Shown here in pieces: positions 35,701-43,226 of a DNA stretch of 60,254 nucleotides. Each line of letters starts with the position of its first letter. Positions within the stretch are counted from its first letter, which is position 1. This stretch comes from Lujinxingiaceae bacterium. Its GTDB lineage: Bacteria > Myxococcota_A > Bradymonadia > Bradymonadales > Bradymonadaceae. Where the stretch lies: positions 1-60,254 of the forward strand of contig JACCWM010000057.1 of NCBI GenBank assembly GCA_013697635.1. The letters are read 5' to 3'. Under the pieces are notes generated by a model that was given only the letters and a program-made list of their open reading frames with translations, did not search any database and was not told the DNA's origin. The position numbers were made by a program, and so were the translations under genes.

Positions 35701-36413
35701 GGATCGAAGAGGCGCACCTCAGCCACGTCGTCGCCCCAGCGCTCCAGGCGAAACGGAGAGGCCTCCAGCGGGCTGAAGATGTCGACGATGTCGCCGCGAA
35801 GCGCGAACGTGCCCGGGTCCTCGACCACGGGCACCTCGCTAAAGCCCAGCGCCGTCAAATGCGCGCGCAGCTCATCGTTGGTCACCACGTCGTTGACCGC
35901 ATAGCTTCGCGCGTAGCCGGCCATGGCCTCGGGGCTCATCGACTTTCGCAGCGCGGCGCCCACAGAGCTCACCGTAAAGCGCGGCCGCCGCGACCGCGTG
36001 AGCTTGTAGAGCGTGGTCAAGCGCTGCATCGAGAGGCGTCGATCGAGCGAGGCGCCGTGAAACGGCCCGACGTCGAACTCGGGAAACAGCGCCACCTCGT
36101 CGAGCAGGCTTGTGGGCTCGTCGTTGGCTTCGCTGTCGAGGGCGAAGAGCGCCAGATCGGCGGCCAGCGTCTGGGCGTCGTTGGCGTCGGCCGTCACGAT
36201 CACCAGCGGGCGCTCCAGCCTGCGGCTCAAATCGGCCATCACGCAGGCCCGAAAGCCGCCGCTTGCGCCGCGGACCTGCACGTGGGCCTGGCCGCGCTCG
36301 ATCGCCTCGCTCAAGGCATCGATCGGATAGCGGCTGGTGAGCTGCGCGGCATCGTCGCTTGCGAGCGCCATGCTCGAGCGGGCGAGCGCCTCTGGGTGTT
36401 CGGATCGTTCCAT
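32793..36413 (-). CDS. mfd: Transcription-repair coupling factor
   Basis: A full-length 1206-residue Mfd. It has N-terminal UvrB-like domains (to about residue 370), the RNA-polymerase-interacting domain (DAVVHVDFGIGRYRGLVHL, VPVYRLGRVQKYVG) near 545-610, the RecG-like translocase with Walker A GDVGFGKTEV near 695, DEEQRFG near 795, the TRG-type GRVGRGKERAFAYL near 970, and the C-terminal TRCF domain. It removes RNA polymerase stalled at lesions and recruits UvrA. It appears to head the mfd-PPIase-surA-pdxA run. Confidence 0.97.
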   Translation of the reverse strand: MERSEHPEALARSSMALASDDAAQLTSRYPIDALSEAIERGQAHVQVRGASGGFRACVMADLSRRLERPLVIVTADANDAQTLAADLALFALDSEANDEPTSLLDEVALFPEFDVGPFHGASLDRRLSMQRLTTLYKLTRSRRPRFTVSSVGAALRKSMSPEAMAGYARSYAVNDVVTNDELRAHLTALGFSEVPVVEDPGTFALRGDIVDIFSPLEASPFRLERWGDDVAEVRLFDPQTQRSLEIRSECTIFPVRQEVLDNEALLFATTRLRQLAQELTVASKKLREVLADLQAGMHFIGIEALSPALHREMADLFDYIPEDALVVLVDPQGVVEAAAALWQTREEERLGALDAGEFVFALEDYYRGPEQMVRFVTERSQRLEWRGVTTTLSEGELGFAPAPEEASFEFRARQNTDVIMLRKQHQGIEQTLRAIAERLPQWKEQYGRICFACRGSGQLERLASLLESLGEEAMALPTPVDVSEPVPPPAGVIELYHADLSSGFRCEPLSLCVISGAELFGDRVVTHTKKTIVEHAAISHFRDLDAGDAVVHVDFGIGRYRGLVHLSVEGVGNDFLHLEYADGDKLYVPVYRLGRVQKYVGQTEGLRLDKLGGTRWDKVKERVKENIRAVAGDLLALYAKREMSRGTAFSPPDDFYREFEAAFPFEETPDQGDAIEDVIDDMVRPRPMDRLVCGDVGFGKTEVGIRAAMKAVMDGKQVAVLVPTTLLCEQHYISFQKRMKDFGARVEALNRFRSTKEVKQIIDDAADGKVDVLIGTHRLLSKDVVFRDLGLLVIDEEQRFGVIHKERIKQMRTNVDVLTLTATPIPRTLQMSMLGIRDLSIIATPPHARLSVRTHVAKFSDGIVREATMRELARGGQVFFVHNRVQTIEEMATHLRGLLPEARIAVAHGQMVENKLEEVMLSYVRNEVNVLVCSSIIESGLDIPNANTIIVNHAELFGLSQLYQLRGRVGRGKERAFAYLLVPAKGKLPADAEKRLEVIQTHTELGSGFQVASYDLEIRGAGNMLSDDQSGHVAAVGLDLYSELLEEAVNDIRGQSFDEDIEPEVNIAVEAYIPDDYVPATSLRLMFYKRFSLARSQDELFDIYGEMSDRFGTPPDEVRNLRDVIAIKVNLRLLRARRLDAGINAISIELDASTTLDPARVVDLVHETRGRWRLTSDMKLIFTLKPDESARPLQTSREVLNALLGL

Positions 36414-36788
36414 GGATTTTTGCAGGGGTGCTCGTTAGGGAAGTTGGCCTAAAAACGCGCCGGGCCAGACGGTGTAGTCGCCCGCGCGCCTCCTTGTCAA
36501 ACAGCGCACAAACCCCGCACCCATCGACCACACGATGGCCCAATGCTTGCAAACTACTTGAACCGAGCAAGACGCCCGGTCAGCACGCCACACACAACGC
36601 CTTGCCCGCTCGAGATATTCACCATCTGCACCCTTCGAGCCCGCGCACTGAGCAATGAAGTTGATCTTTGGATTTGAAGCCGCTACGGTAGTTCCAACAT
36701 GTCGTCATGAGATTGCCTGGTAAGTCACTTCCCAACACGGGTTGATTGCCACAGAGCATGAAGACAATAGCCACACATTGAGGACGTC
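36414..36788. other. Intergenic region between mfd and the pilin locus
   Basis: 375 bases between divergent genes. It should hold the mfd promoter on the minus strand and the pilin promoter on the plus strand. A weak sigma-54-like GG-N10-GC site lies at 36669-36684. No RNA gene or repeat was recognised in the remainder. Confidence 0.5.
36669..36684 (+). promoter_or_regulatory. Weak sigma-54-like site upstream of first pilin
   Basis: TGGATTTGAAGCCGCT keeps the exact GG-N10-GC spacing but departs from consensus TGGCAC and TTGC. It is about 105 bases before ATG 36789. I list it because the neighbouring sites are better matches; alone it would be unconvincing. Confidence 0.25.
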
Positions 36789-37016
36789 ATGAACCTGGTC
36801 CCCCAAAAATCACATGGTGTTGTTCGGCTCGTCGCTGCGGCCCGCCAGGCGTTGGGTCGCTTCCATCACGACGAAGCCGGCGTCGCGGCAACCGAGTACA
36901 TCATCGTCTTTACCCTGATCACTTTCGGATCGACCATCGCGCTGCTTGCGACGGCCGCTCACGTTAAAGGCTACCGGGACTTTCTCGTCTGGTGGCTCTC
37001 TCACCCGGCCATCTGA
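36789..37016 (+). CDS. Flp/Fap-type pilin-like protein (type IVb prepilin)
   Basis: A 75-residue small prepilin. A hydrophilic leader of about 30 residues ends in HHDEAGVAATEYIIVF, the Flp-type class-III signal with ATEY, where prepilin peptidase would cut after the Gly. A single hydrophobic helix (IIVFTLITFGSTIALLATAA) follows. The mature part ends RDFLVWWLSHPAI, more aromatic than in the second pilin, so it could be a minor pilin. Flp pilins form Tad-type adhesive fibres. The Tad assembly ATPase, secretin and TadB/C genes are not in the window. Confidence 0.82.
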   Translation: MNLVPQKSHGVVRLVAAARQALGRFHHDEAGVAATEYIIVFTLITFGSTIALLATAAHVKGYRDFLVWWLSHPAI

Positions 37017-37052
37017 GCAAGGTGGCTAAGGGATCGAATCTATTGCCGAAGT

Positions 37053-37068
37053 TGGCATAGAGTTTGCT
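37053..37068 (+). promoter_or_regulatory. Sigma-54-dependent promoter of the second Flp pilin
   Basis: TGGCATAGAGTTTGCT matches the -24/-12 consensus TGGCAYRNNNNTTGCW at every defined position, with GG at 37054-37055 and GC at 37066-37067. Transcription would start near 37079, leaving a leader of about 83 bases before ATG 37162. That leader contains a 6-bp hairpin GCTGAG/CTCAGC at 37087-37101. Pilin genes in related bacteria are known to use sigma-54. Confidence 0.8.
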
Positions 37069-37161
37069 GTTAGTAAGTGTTGCGTAGCTGAGAGGCTCAG
37101 CAACTTGTTTGACCCAAACCGTTGGTCGAAGGGCCATCATATCAACCAGAGGAGGTATGCA

Positions 37162-37350
37162 ATGCAAGCTCTCACGAACCTGTTGATCGCGTTTCACTCG
37201 GACGAAGACGGCGCCACCGCCACGGAATACATCATTCTCTTGATTCTCATTGCGTGCTTCGTCATCGCACTGGTCAAGATCTTCGGCGAGACCATTGGCG
37301 AGAAGTTCACCTCGGCCAATGACAAGGTTGTCAGCGACGTTACGTTCTAA
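37162..37350 (+). CDS. flp: Flp-type major pilin candidate
   Basis: A 62-residue prepilin: short leader MQALTNLLIAFHSDEDG, then ATATEYIILLILIACFVIAL, the classical Flp signature with cleavage after Gly. The mature part of about 45 residues ends in a short polar segment. GGAGG lies six bases before ATG 37162. A sigma-54 promoter precedes it and a strong terminator follows at 37466, so it is likely an abundant monocistronic message. Confidence 0.88.
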   Translation: MQALTNLLIAFHSDEDGATATEYIILLILIACFVIALVKIFGETIGEKFTSANDKVVSDVTF

Positions 37351-37465
37351 CGTCTTGTCGGTGTTTCGTGGCTTGAGGCCTCAGGCTTCCTTGCTGCATA
37401 CCGGCCTGTTTCGAGATGCTTCCTTAACCCTTTAATGAAGCGCTCGAATCGACAACGTGTTTGAT

Positions 37466-37505
37466 AAAAAGCGCGCCAGGTTCTCCTGGCGCGCTTTTGT
37501 TTTTG
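37466..37505 (+). terminator. Strong rho-independent terminator after the Flp pilin
   Basis: A perfect 10-bp GC-rich stem, GCGCGCCAGG (37471-37480) and CCTGGCGCGC (37485-37494), encloses a TTCT loop. AAAA lies before it and TTTTGTTTTTG after it. The A/T flanks extend the stem and make it work on either strand. It lies 115 bases after the pilin stop. Confidence 0.92.
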
Positions 37506-37530
37506 TTGCATTCGGTGGTTTTTGGGCCGC

Positions 37531-37546
37531 TGGCATGGCCTGTGCG
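37531..37546 (+). promoter_or_regulatory. Possible sigma-54 promoter of prepilin peptidase
   Basis: TGGCATGGCCTGTGCG has a perfect -24 half (TGGCAT) and GG-N10-GC spacing (GG 37532-37533, GC 37544-37545); the -12 half is weaker (GTGC). It lies just past the pilin terminator and 200 bases before the peptidase start. Confidence 0.45.
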
Positions 37547-37745
37547 TTTGAAGCCCTGGGCGAGCTCACCCCTGCCCGCTGTCGCATGTTGTCCTACACT
37601 ACCCCACAGATCGGATTCGATCTGGGGATCGATGACCTCACCTTGCCCACTTTTTCGTGACAACTTGTCGCAGGGGTGACAGGCTTTGGCGAGTCGAGTA
37701 AAAAAACATGGTCACAACGAGACTTTGTTCAATGAGAAGGCAGCA

Positions 37746-38351
37746 ATGAGTGGTCTGGCGAAAATGGAGTTGTGGGCCCAACTGCTCGTGTTGATCCCGC
37801 TGGGCGCGACCTTGGCCGTGGCGGCGTTCACCGATGCGCGCGAGCGCAAGGTCTACAACTGGTTGACCTACCCGATGTTCGTCGTCGGCCTGCTCGTGCA
37901 CACGATCCTGGTCGGCTGGTCGGGGCTGGGCTGGGGCCTGCTCGCTGGCTTGGTTGCCTTGGTGCTGGGAATCTTGATGTTGCCCCTGGGCTGGATGGGT
38001 GGTGGCGACACCAAGCTCTTGGCCGTCGTCGGCGCTTTTCTGGGCATTCAGGGTCTGGGCGAGATTTTCTTCTACAGTGTTTTGTGCGGCGCGCTGCTCG
38101 GGCTGACGATGGCCCTGATCAACGGCTATCTGTGGCACATGCTCAAACGCATGTACGTCTTTCTTCGCGGCCTGGTGCGTAGCGTCATGTACAGTTCGAC
38201 GGCCGTGGTCGAAAAGCTCGAGAAAGACCCGCGCTCGCATATCCCCTTCGCCGTGGCTATCTTCGCCGGAGGGGTTTTGGCCTGGAGCGACGCTTTCTTT
38301 GCCTGGCCGAACCTGTTGGAGATGTTCTTGACGGCCTACAGGCTCAATTAA
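37746..38351 (+). CDS. Type IV prepilin peptidase (CpaA/TadV-like, A24 family)
   Basis: A 201-residue protein with about six membrane helices and the two aspartates of A24 proteases: TDARERKVYNWLTYP near residue 33 and the GGGDTKLLA motif near residue 93. There is no N-terminal methylase domain, as in CpaA-type peptidases dedicated to Flp pilins. GAAGG precedes ATG 37746. It would cut the leader from the two pilins just upstream. Confidence 0.88.
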   Translation: MSGLAKMELWAQLLVLIPLGATLAVAAFTDARERKVYNWLTYPMFVVGLLVHTILVGWSGLGWGLLAGLVALVLGILMLPLGWMGGGDTKLLAVVGAFLGIQGLGEIFFYSVLCGALLGLTMALINGYLWHMLKRMYVFLRGLVRSVMYSSTAVVEKLEKDPRSHIPFAVAIFAGGVLAWSDAFFAWPNLLEMFLTAYRLN

Positions 38352-38355
38352 GCCC

Positions 38356-39501
38356 ATGACGACGTACACACCGTGGGACTACCTGATCATCGGGGCCGGT
38401 GTCAGTGGCCTGGCGATGGGCTGGCGGCTGGCCCAACGCGGCCATCGCGTGCTGATCCTTGAGCGCGAGCAGGCCGGCAGCGGCGCCAGCCGCGCTGCCG
38501 GCGGAATGCTCGCGCCCACGGCCGAGGTCAAGTTCGAAGAAGAAGCTCTGCTGCGCCTTGGCCAACTCAGCCTCGAGCTCTACCCGAGCTTTGTCGCTGA
38601 GCTTGAGCAGGCCGCCGCCATGAGCGTCGACTACCGCAGCGAGGGCACGCTCGTCGTCGGCCTGGACCGCGACGACGTCGAGGCGCTCGATCACATCCAT
38701 CGCTACCACAAGGAGCTCGGCCTGGCAGCCGAGCGCCTCACGGCTGAGGCCGCCCGCAAGCGCGAGCCCGGTCTCTCACCCAATGTGCAGGCCGCCTTGT
38801 ACTGCCCGGCCGATCACCAGCTCGACCCGCGCCGCCTGGTCGAGGCGCTGGCGATCGCCTTCGAGCGAGCCGGCGGCACCCTGCTCGAGCATACGCCCGT
38901 GGCCGAGATCGTGTGCGAGGGCGCGCGCGTGTGCGCCGCACTGGCCGCCGACGGGCGGCGCTTCGAGGCCGGCGAGATCGTGATCGCCGCCGGCGCCTGG
39001 ACGCGCACGCTTCGAGGCCTGGCGCCCGAGCACATGCCTCACGTGCGCCCGGTGCGCGGTCAGATGATCGCCATCGCGCTGGGCGAGCCCGCGCTTTGTC
39101 GCCACGTGATCCGCGGGCCGGATGCCTACCTCATTCCTCACACCAGCGGCCAACTGATCATCGGCGCGACCAGTGAGGAGATGGGTTTTGACGCGCGGCT
39201 GACCGCCGGCGGCGTCTTCGAGTTGCTGCGCGGCGCCTGGGAGATGCTGCCGGGCATCTATGACAGCGCGCTGCTCGACATGTGGACGGGCTTTCGCCCG
39301 GTTTCCCTCGACGGTGCACCGATCCTTGGCCCCTCGCCGCACATCGAGGGCTTGTGGTTTGCCGTCGGCCACGGGCGAAATGGCATCTTGCTCGCGCCGA
39401 TCACGGCCCAACTGATGGCCGATGCCCTCGAGAGCAAGCAGAGCTCTGGGGCGATGGCCGCCTTTCTGCCCGATCGCTTTCGACGGCGCCAGAAGCGCTA
39501 G
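38356..39501 (+). CDS. thiO: Glycine oxidase ThiO (thiamine biosynthesis)
   Basis: A 381-residue FAD-dependent amine oxidase. It has the dinucleotide-binding motif DYLIIGAGVSGLAMGWRLA, the ThiO-typical GASRAAGGMLAPTAE, HVRPVRGQMIAI, and a C-terminal FAVGHGRNGILLAP that contacts the flavin. ThiO makes the iminoacetate used for the thiazole of thiamine. It starts four bases after the prepilin peptidase stop, so it may be co-transcribed, though the functions are unrelated. thiD lies 10 kb away. Confidence 0.87.
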   Translation: MTTYTPWDYLIIGAGVSGLAMGWRLAQRGHRVLILEREQAGSGASRAAGGMLAPTAEVKFEEEALLRLGQLSLELYPSFVAELEQAAAMSVDYRSEGTLVVGLDRDDVEALDHIHRYHKELGLAAERLTAEAARKREPGLSPNVQAALYCPADHQLDPRRLVEALAIAFERAGGTLLEHTPVAEIVCEGARVCAALAADGRRFEAGEIVIAAGAWTRTLRGLAPEHMPHVRPVRGQMIAIALGEPALCRHVIRGPDAYLIPHTSGQLIIGATSEEMGFDARLTAGGVFELLRGAWEMLPGIYDSALLDMWTGFRPVSLDGAPILGPSPHIEGLWFAVGHGRNGILLAPITAQLMADALESKQSSGAMAAFLPDRFRRRQKR

Positions 39502-39577
39502 AGCGGATAGTGATTGCTAAAATGTGGTCGTTATTGGAATGTGCACCGGTGTTGCAGTCCCTCACGGAGTTTGATCC

Positions 39578-40483
39578 ATGATCGCAAAGAACCTCACCCG
39601 ATGCCTGATCACCGCCGCGCTGACCCTGGCGAGCGCCACGGCCTTTGGCCAGGCGCTCGACCCCACCGAGCTTCCCGACTTTGCCCGCGGCGTGCGTCCG
39701 GCCGGCATGGGCGAAGCCTACACGGCGGTCGCCAGCGGCACGGGCGGCATCTACCACAATCCCGCCGGCGTCGCGCGCACGGTGATGTACTCGCTCGAAG
39801 GCTTGTTCGAGTACACGCCCTCGGGCAGCCTGCTCAACGCCGCCGTCGTCGACAGCCGCACCAACCCGGTGATCGCCGCCGGCGCCGCCTACAGCTACTT
39901 TTTCGGGCGCGGCGAGCTCTCGCATCTGGCCGGACACGATATTCGCCTCGCGGTGGGCGTGCCGGTGGTGCCCGAGCGCGTCTCGATCGGCATCGGCGGG
40001 CGCTACCTGATCTTGCGCGACAGCTCCGGCGAGAAGACGGTCAACATCGTCCAGGCCTTTACCCTCGATGCCGGTGTGATCTTTCGCGTCGTCGATCTCG
40101 TGCACCTGGGCGTAGCCGGCCAGAACCTGATCGATCCCTGCGACAATGCCGCTCTTTGTCGCGGCATGGCGCCCACAACGATCACCGGCGGCGTGGCTGT
40201 CGGGCGCGAGACGAGCTTTGTCTTATCCGGTGATGTCGGCTTCGATCTGACCTCGCTCGAAGATCCCGTGCTCAATTTCGGCGTCGGAGCCGAGTACTTG
40301 ATCGCCAACGTCGTCCCACTGCGCGTGGGATTCAAGCACCGCGGTGCCGTCGATCACAACTACCTCACCTTGGGCGGTGGCTGGCGCTCTCCGAGCGCGG
40401 GCGTCGATCTTTCCTACCAACATGATTTGCAAAGAAGCAGCGAAGTAGGGTATATCGCTGGCTCGTTTTCGTTGTACTTCTGA
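39578..40483 (+). CDS. PorV/PorQ-like outer-membrane beta-barrel protein
   Basis: A 301-residue exported protein: signal peptide to about residue 24 (LASATAFGQA), then GVRPAGMGEAYTAVASGTGG and YHNPAGVA, the opening motif of PorV/UPF0164 barrels related to FadL. Alternating strands follow, and the protein ends in Phe, as expected for BAM-inserted barrels. PorV proteins act in type IX secretion in Bacteroidetes, but the family is wider and no other T9SS gene is seen here, so the role is open. Confidence 0.8.
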   Translation: MIAKNLTRCLITAALTLASATAFGQALDPTELPDFARGVRPAGMGEAYTAVASGTGGIYHNPAGVARTVMYSLEGLFEYTPSGSLLNAAVVDSRTNPVIAAGAAYSYFFGRGELSHLAGHDIRLAVGVPVVPERVSIGIGGRYLILRDSSGEKTVNIVQAFTLDAGVIFRVVDLVHLGVAGQNLIDPCDNAALCRGMAPTTITGGVAVGRETSFVLSGDVGFDLTSLEDPVLNFGVGAEYLIANVVPLRVGFKHRGAVDHNYLTLGGGWRSPSAGVDLSYQHDLQRSSEVGYIAGSFSLYF

Positions 40484-41045
40484 GCTCGAGCTCCTCACCG
40501 GAGCCGTTGTGGGCCAGGCGTAAAATGTTGCGTGGTGACCAAGGTCGCCGCGTGTCTTTGCGCCGTGCGACACCGCAATCGATCGCGCCTTGGCCTTGAT
40601 TCAGGCAAAAGCGCGCGGCAATGTGAACCATACAAGCCTGCCTGATGTGCCTCGAGCCACCGCGTCGATCGAGCGGTGATCACTTTGACGGCGGCAAATC
40701 TTGGAACAAGACGTGGCCTCGCGGCTTGCGAGGCGCCCGAGTGTTGTCGTTGCACCGTGTGCCACGCGTGCCCCGCACACTGCGCCGGCAAGCCTGACAG
40801 GCGATGCTTAAATCAACAGCTGTTTTACTGGAGAAGATCACTTTGACCACACCGCATCAAAGAGAAAAGACGAACGCGTTTTGCACGGCCAGGCTTCGAG
40901 GGGAATGCCTCGTTTTTGCACGATTTGGCGACCAGGGCGACACGCCTCCCAAAAATTGCGGGGAAGTTAATTTGCCGACAGCGTGTTTTCCAATCACCCG
41001 TGCGTGTAGCTCGTCAGCACTGTAGCCAAGAGGGGTGCACCAATT
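40484..41045. other. 562-base intergenic region and leader of the sigma-factor gene
   Basis: No gene, tRNA or repeat is recognised. A short hairpin, CGAGG (40897-40901) and CCTCG (40908-40912) followed by TTTTT, lies 130 bases before the sigma-factor start and could be a weak terminator or attenuator. A 73-codon frame across it lacks a ribosome-binding site and protein character. Confidence 0.45.
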
Positions 41046-42089
41046 ATGGCAACTCAAAACTCAAAGCACCAAGACACTGCTTCCAGAAGCAAAGTGGAAG
41101 TTCTCATCGAAAAAAAGAAAAACGGACGCGCGATCGCCCTCGACGCCAAGTCGTTGGATGCGGCTTCGAATCTCTTCGGGGATTTGAGCTTGCCCATGAT
41201 GCGCGGCAGCGGCCTGAACCTGCCGGCCAGCACCGATCCGTTGACCGCCTATCTCGCTCGCCTCAATTACATCGAACCACTTGCCGCCGAAGAGCAGCAG
41301 GCACTGGCGGAGCGCTACGTCACCGACAACGACGTCAACGCTGCCAAGATGCTGATTCTGACCAACCTTCGCCTGGTCGTAAAGCTCGCCAGGGAGTATC
41401 AGCGCCGCTGGACCAACCTGCTCGACCTGATCCAGGAGGGCAACGTCGGCCTCTCGGAGGCCGTCACCCGCTATGATCCCTATCGCGGCGTCAAATTCAC
41501 CAGCTATGCCCAGTATTGGATTCGGGCGATGATCCTCAACTACCTGATGAATCATCTGCACCCGGTCAAGATCGGCAGCTCCCGCGCTGGGCGCAAGCTC
41601 TTCTACAACCTCAAGAAGGCGCGCCGCGAGTTGATACGCCAGGGCCACAGCAACCCCACCCCCGCGCTCATCGCCGAGTATCTCGACGTTGACGAGCGCG
41701 AAGTCGTGCGCGTCGCCGCACAACTCGACGCCCCCCCGGTCTACCTCGATGCCCAGGCCCCCGGCCATGAAAAGACGACCATCGGCGAGCTGATGCAATC
41801 CGATATGGCCGATCCCGAGGAGCTCGCAGCAGACCGCGATCTCACCATGCGCCTTCGCACCACGATCCAGGCCTACGGCGACAGGCTCGCCGACGATCGG
41901 GAGCGCGCAATCTGGTTTGAGCGCATGATCGCCGAGGATCCCAAGAGCCTCGTCGAACTCGGCGACAACTGGGGCGTCTCCAAAGAGCGCATCCGCCAGG
42001 TCGAAGTCCAGATCCGCGAGGACTTCAAGAAGTTCCTCTTCGACCGTCTCGGTGAAGACGTCCGCATGGACTTTCTAGAGCGCATGTAA
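41046..42089 (+). CDS. RpoH-like (sigma-32 family) RNA polymerase sigma factor
   Basis: A 347-residue group-3-type sigma factor. Region 1.2-like DPLTAYLARLNYIEPLAAEE starts near residue 64. Region 2 contains LILTNLRLVVKLAREYQ, LLDLIQEGNVGLSEAV and KFTSYAQYWIRAMIL. Region 4 has the DNA-binding helix-turn-helix WGVSKERIRQVEVQIREDFK. The N-terminal 60 residues are extra compared with E. coli RpoH (284), as in some multi-sigma deltaproteobacteria. It may direct heat-shock or developmental genes; which cannot be told. Confidence 0.9.
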   Translation: MATQNSKHQDTASRSKVEVLIEKKKNGRAIALDAKSLDAASNLFGDLSLPMMRGSGLNLPASTDPLTAYLARLNYIEPLAAEEQQALAERYVTDNDVNAAKMLILTNLRLVVKLAREYQRRWTNLLDLIQEGNVGLSEAVTRYDPYRGVKFTSYAQYWIRAMILNYLMNHLHPVKIGSSRAGRKLFYNLKKARRELIRQGHSNPTPALIAEYLDVDEREVVRVAAQLDAPPVYLDAQAPGHEKTTIGELMQSDMADPEELAADRDLTMRLRTTIQAYGDRLADDRERAIWFERMIAEDPKSLVELGDNWGVSKERIRQVEVQIREDFKKFLFDRLGEDVRMDFLERM

Positions 42090-42122
42090 CGGCTTGTTTT
42101 AGAGCTTCGAGGGGATTTGAGG

Positions 42123-42168
42123 CGCGCGCGCTACGGTCGAAAGATCGTGTCGCGCGCGTTTTCTTTTT
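42123..42168 (+). terminator. Rho-independent terminator after the sigma-factor gene
   Basis: An 8-bp CGCGCGCG/CGCGCGCG outer stem (42123-42130, 42151-42158) is extended by CTACGGTC/GATCGTGT with one mismatch around a GAAA loop. TTTTCTTTTT follows. It lies between convergent sigma-factor and lgt genes. Confidence 0.92.
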
Positions 42169-42176
42169 CGCCCAGG

Positions 42177-43190
42177 TCAGGCTTCGGTGTCCGGCTTCAG
42201 GGCTCGCCCATTGCGCCACAGCAGGTAGGCACAGCCGACAATCAATGGCAGGCTGATCCACTGGCTGGTCGACAACGCCAAGAGCCCACCGCGTACGTCG
42301 TCGCGCAAAAACTCGACGCCGAAGCGACAGACACCGTAGAGCAGTCCGCCGGTCAAGATCAGCTGGCCGTCAAAGCGCTTTCTGGGTCGGACGTAGAAGT
42401 AGACGACCAAAAAGATTGCGAGTGCGTAGGCGCTCTCGATGAGCTGCGTGGGATAGACCGGCAGGCTCGTGCGCAGGCCGGCAATCCACTGCGCGCTGAG
42501 CAGCTCATGGTGGTGCTCAAAATGGTGTTGGTAGGCCAGTGAGCCCGTTGGAAACTGCACGCCCATCCAGTCGATCTCGCAGATACCGCCAAAGCAGCAG
42601 CCAGCCAAGAAACAGCCGAGCCGGCCAAAGAACAGCCCGATGAAAATACCGTAGCCGCCGGCATCCATCACGCGCACCGCCGGCACGGAGTAGCGCTTCA
42701 AATAGAAGTAGGCAAATGCCGCACACCCCAGCAGGCCGCCGTAGACGGTCAGTCCGCCGGCCCAAAACTTCACCCAGCGAAAGCAGTCCTGTTGGGGATA
42801 ACACAGACCCTCTTCGACCCGGCAGATCGCGCCGATGTCCATGCCACGCGCCTGCGCGCCGAGACATTGCTGGTTGGTCTCGCACAGCGCGCCGGCGGCG
42901 AGGCTCTTGCCCTCGAGGGCGAAGGTATCGAGGCACAGATTGACGTAGTCGAAGAAGAATCCGTCGAGCAACACATGGGCTGCGCGCGAGCCGAGCACAC
43001 CGATGATCAGCATCCAGATCGCGAAATCGACGAACTGCTGGTGGCCAAGGCCTGCCTGGCGAACGTCGCGGTAGGCGATCCAGCAGGCGACCAAAAAACC
43101 GAGCATGATGCCGGCAAAGTAGCTCGAGAGCGTAAAATGCAGCGCCCCGTCGAGGCCGACCCAGGAGCTATTAAAGAGTGTAGGATACAT
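42177..43190 (-). CDS. lgt: Prolipoprotein diacylglyceryl transferase
   Basis: A 337-residue multi-pass protein. Lgt features: YFAGIMLGFLVACWIAYRD at the start, FWAGGLTVYGGLLGC, and the signature FGRLGCFLAGCCFGGICEID, plus VYPTQLIESAYAL. It is longer than typical Lgt (about 290) because of a Cys-rich segment near residues 80-125 (five Cys, e.g. CETNQQCLGAQ). It transfers diacylglycerol from phosphatidylglycerol to lipobox Cys residues, the first step of lipoprotein maturation. lspA follows upstream on the same strand. Confidence 0.87.
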   Translation of the reverse strand: MYPTLFNSSWVGLDGALHFTLSSYFAGIMLGFLVACWIAYRDVRQAGLGHQQFVDFAIWMLIIGVLGSRAAHVLLDGFFFDYVNLCLDTFALEGKSLAAGALCETNQQCLGAQARGMDIGAICRVEEGLCYPQQDCFRWVKFWAGGLTVYGGLLGCAAFAYFYLKRYSVPAVRVMDAGGYGIFIGLFFGRLGCFLAGCCFGGICEIDWMGVQFPTGSLAYQHHFEHHHELLSAQWIAGLRTSLPVYPTQLIESAYALAIFLVVYFYVRPRKRFDGQLILTGGLLYGVCRFGVEFLRDDVRGGLLALSTSQWISLPLIVGCAYLLWRNGRALKPDTEA

Positions 43191-43226
43191 ACCAGATCCT
43201 GAGCGCGCCGGGGCTCCAAAGCGAAC

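Noticed and set aside
36414-36788. tRNA or small RNA gene
   Set aside because: No cloverleaf-like arms, T-loop GTTCRA box or strong terminator could be recognised.
37083-37130. TPP riboswitch, suggested by CTGAGA near 37088
   Set aside because: The motif is part of a small hairpin (GCTGAG/CTCAGC); the other conserved TPP elements are missing and the gene downstream is a pilin.
37457-37679. Two overlapping small frames after the pilin
   Set aside because: They run through the terminator hairpin and the sigma-54-like site and have no ribosome-binding site.
40804-41025. 73-codon frame before the sigma-factor gene
   Set aside because: No ribosome-binding site, low protein character, and it covers the leader hairpin.
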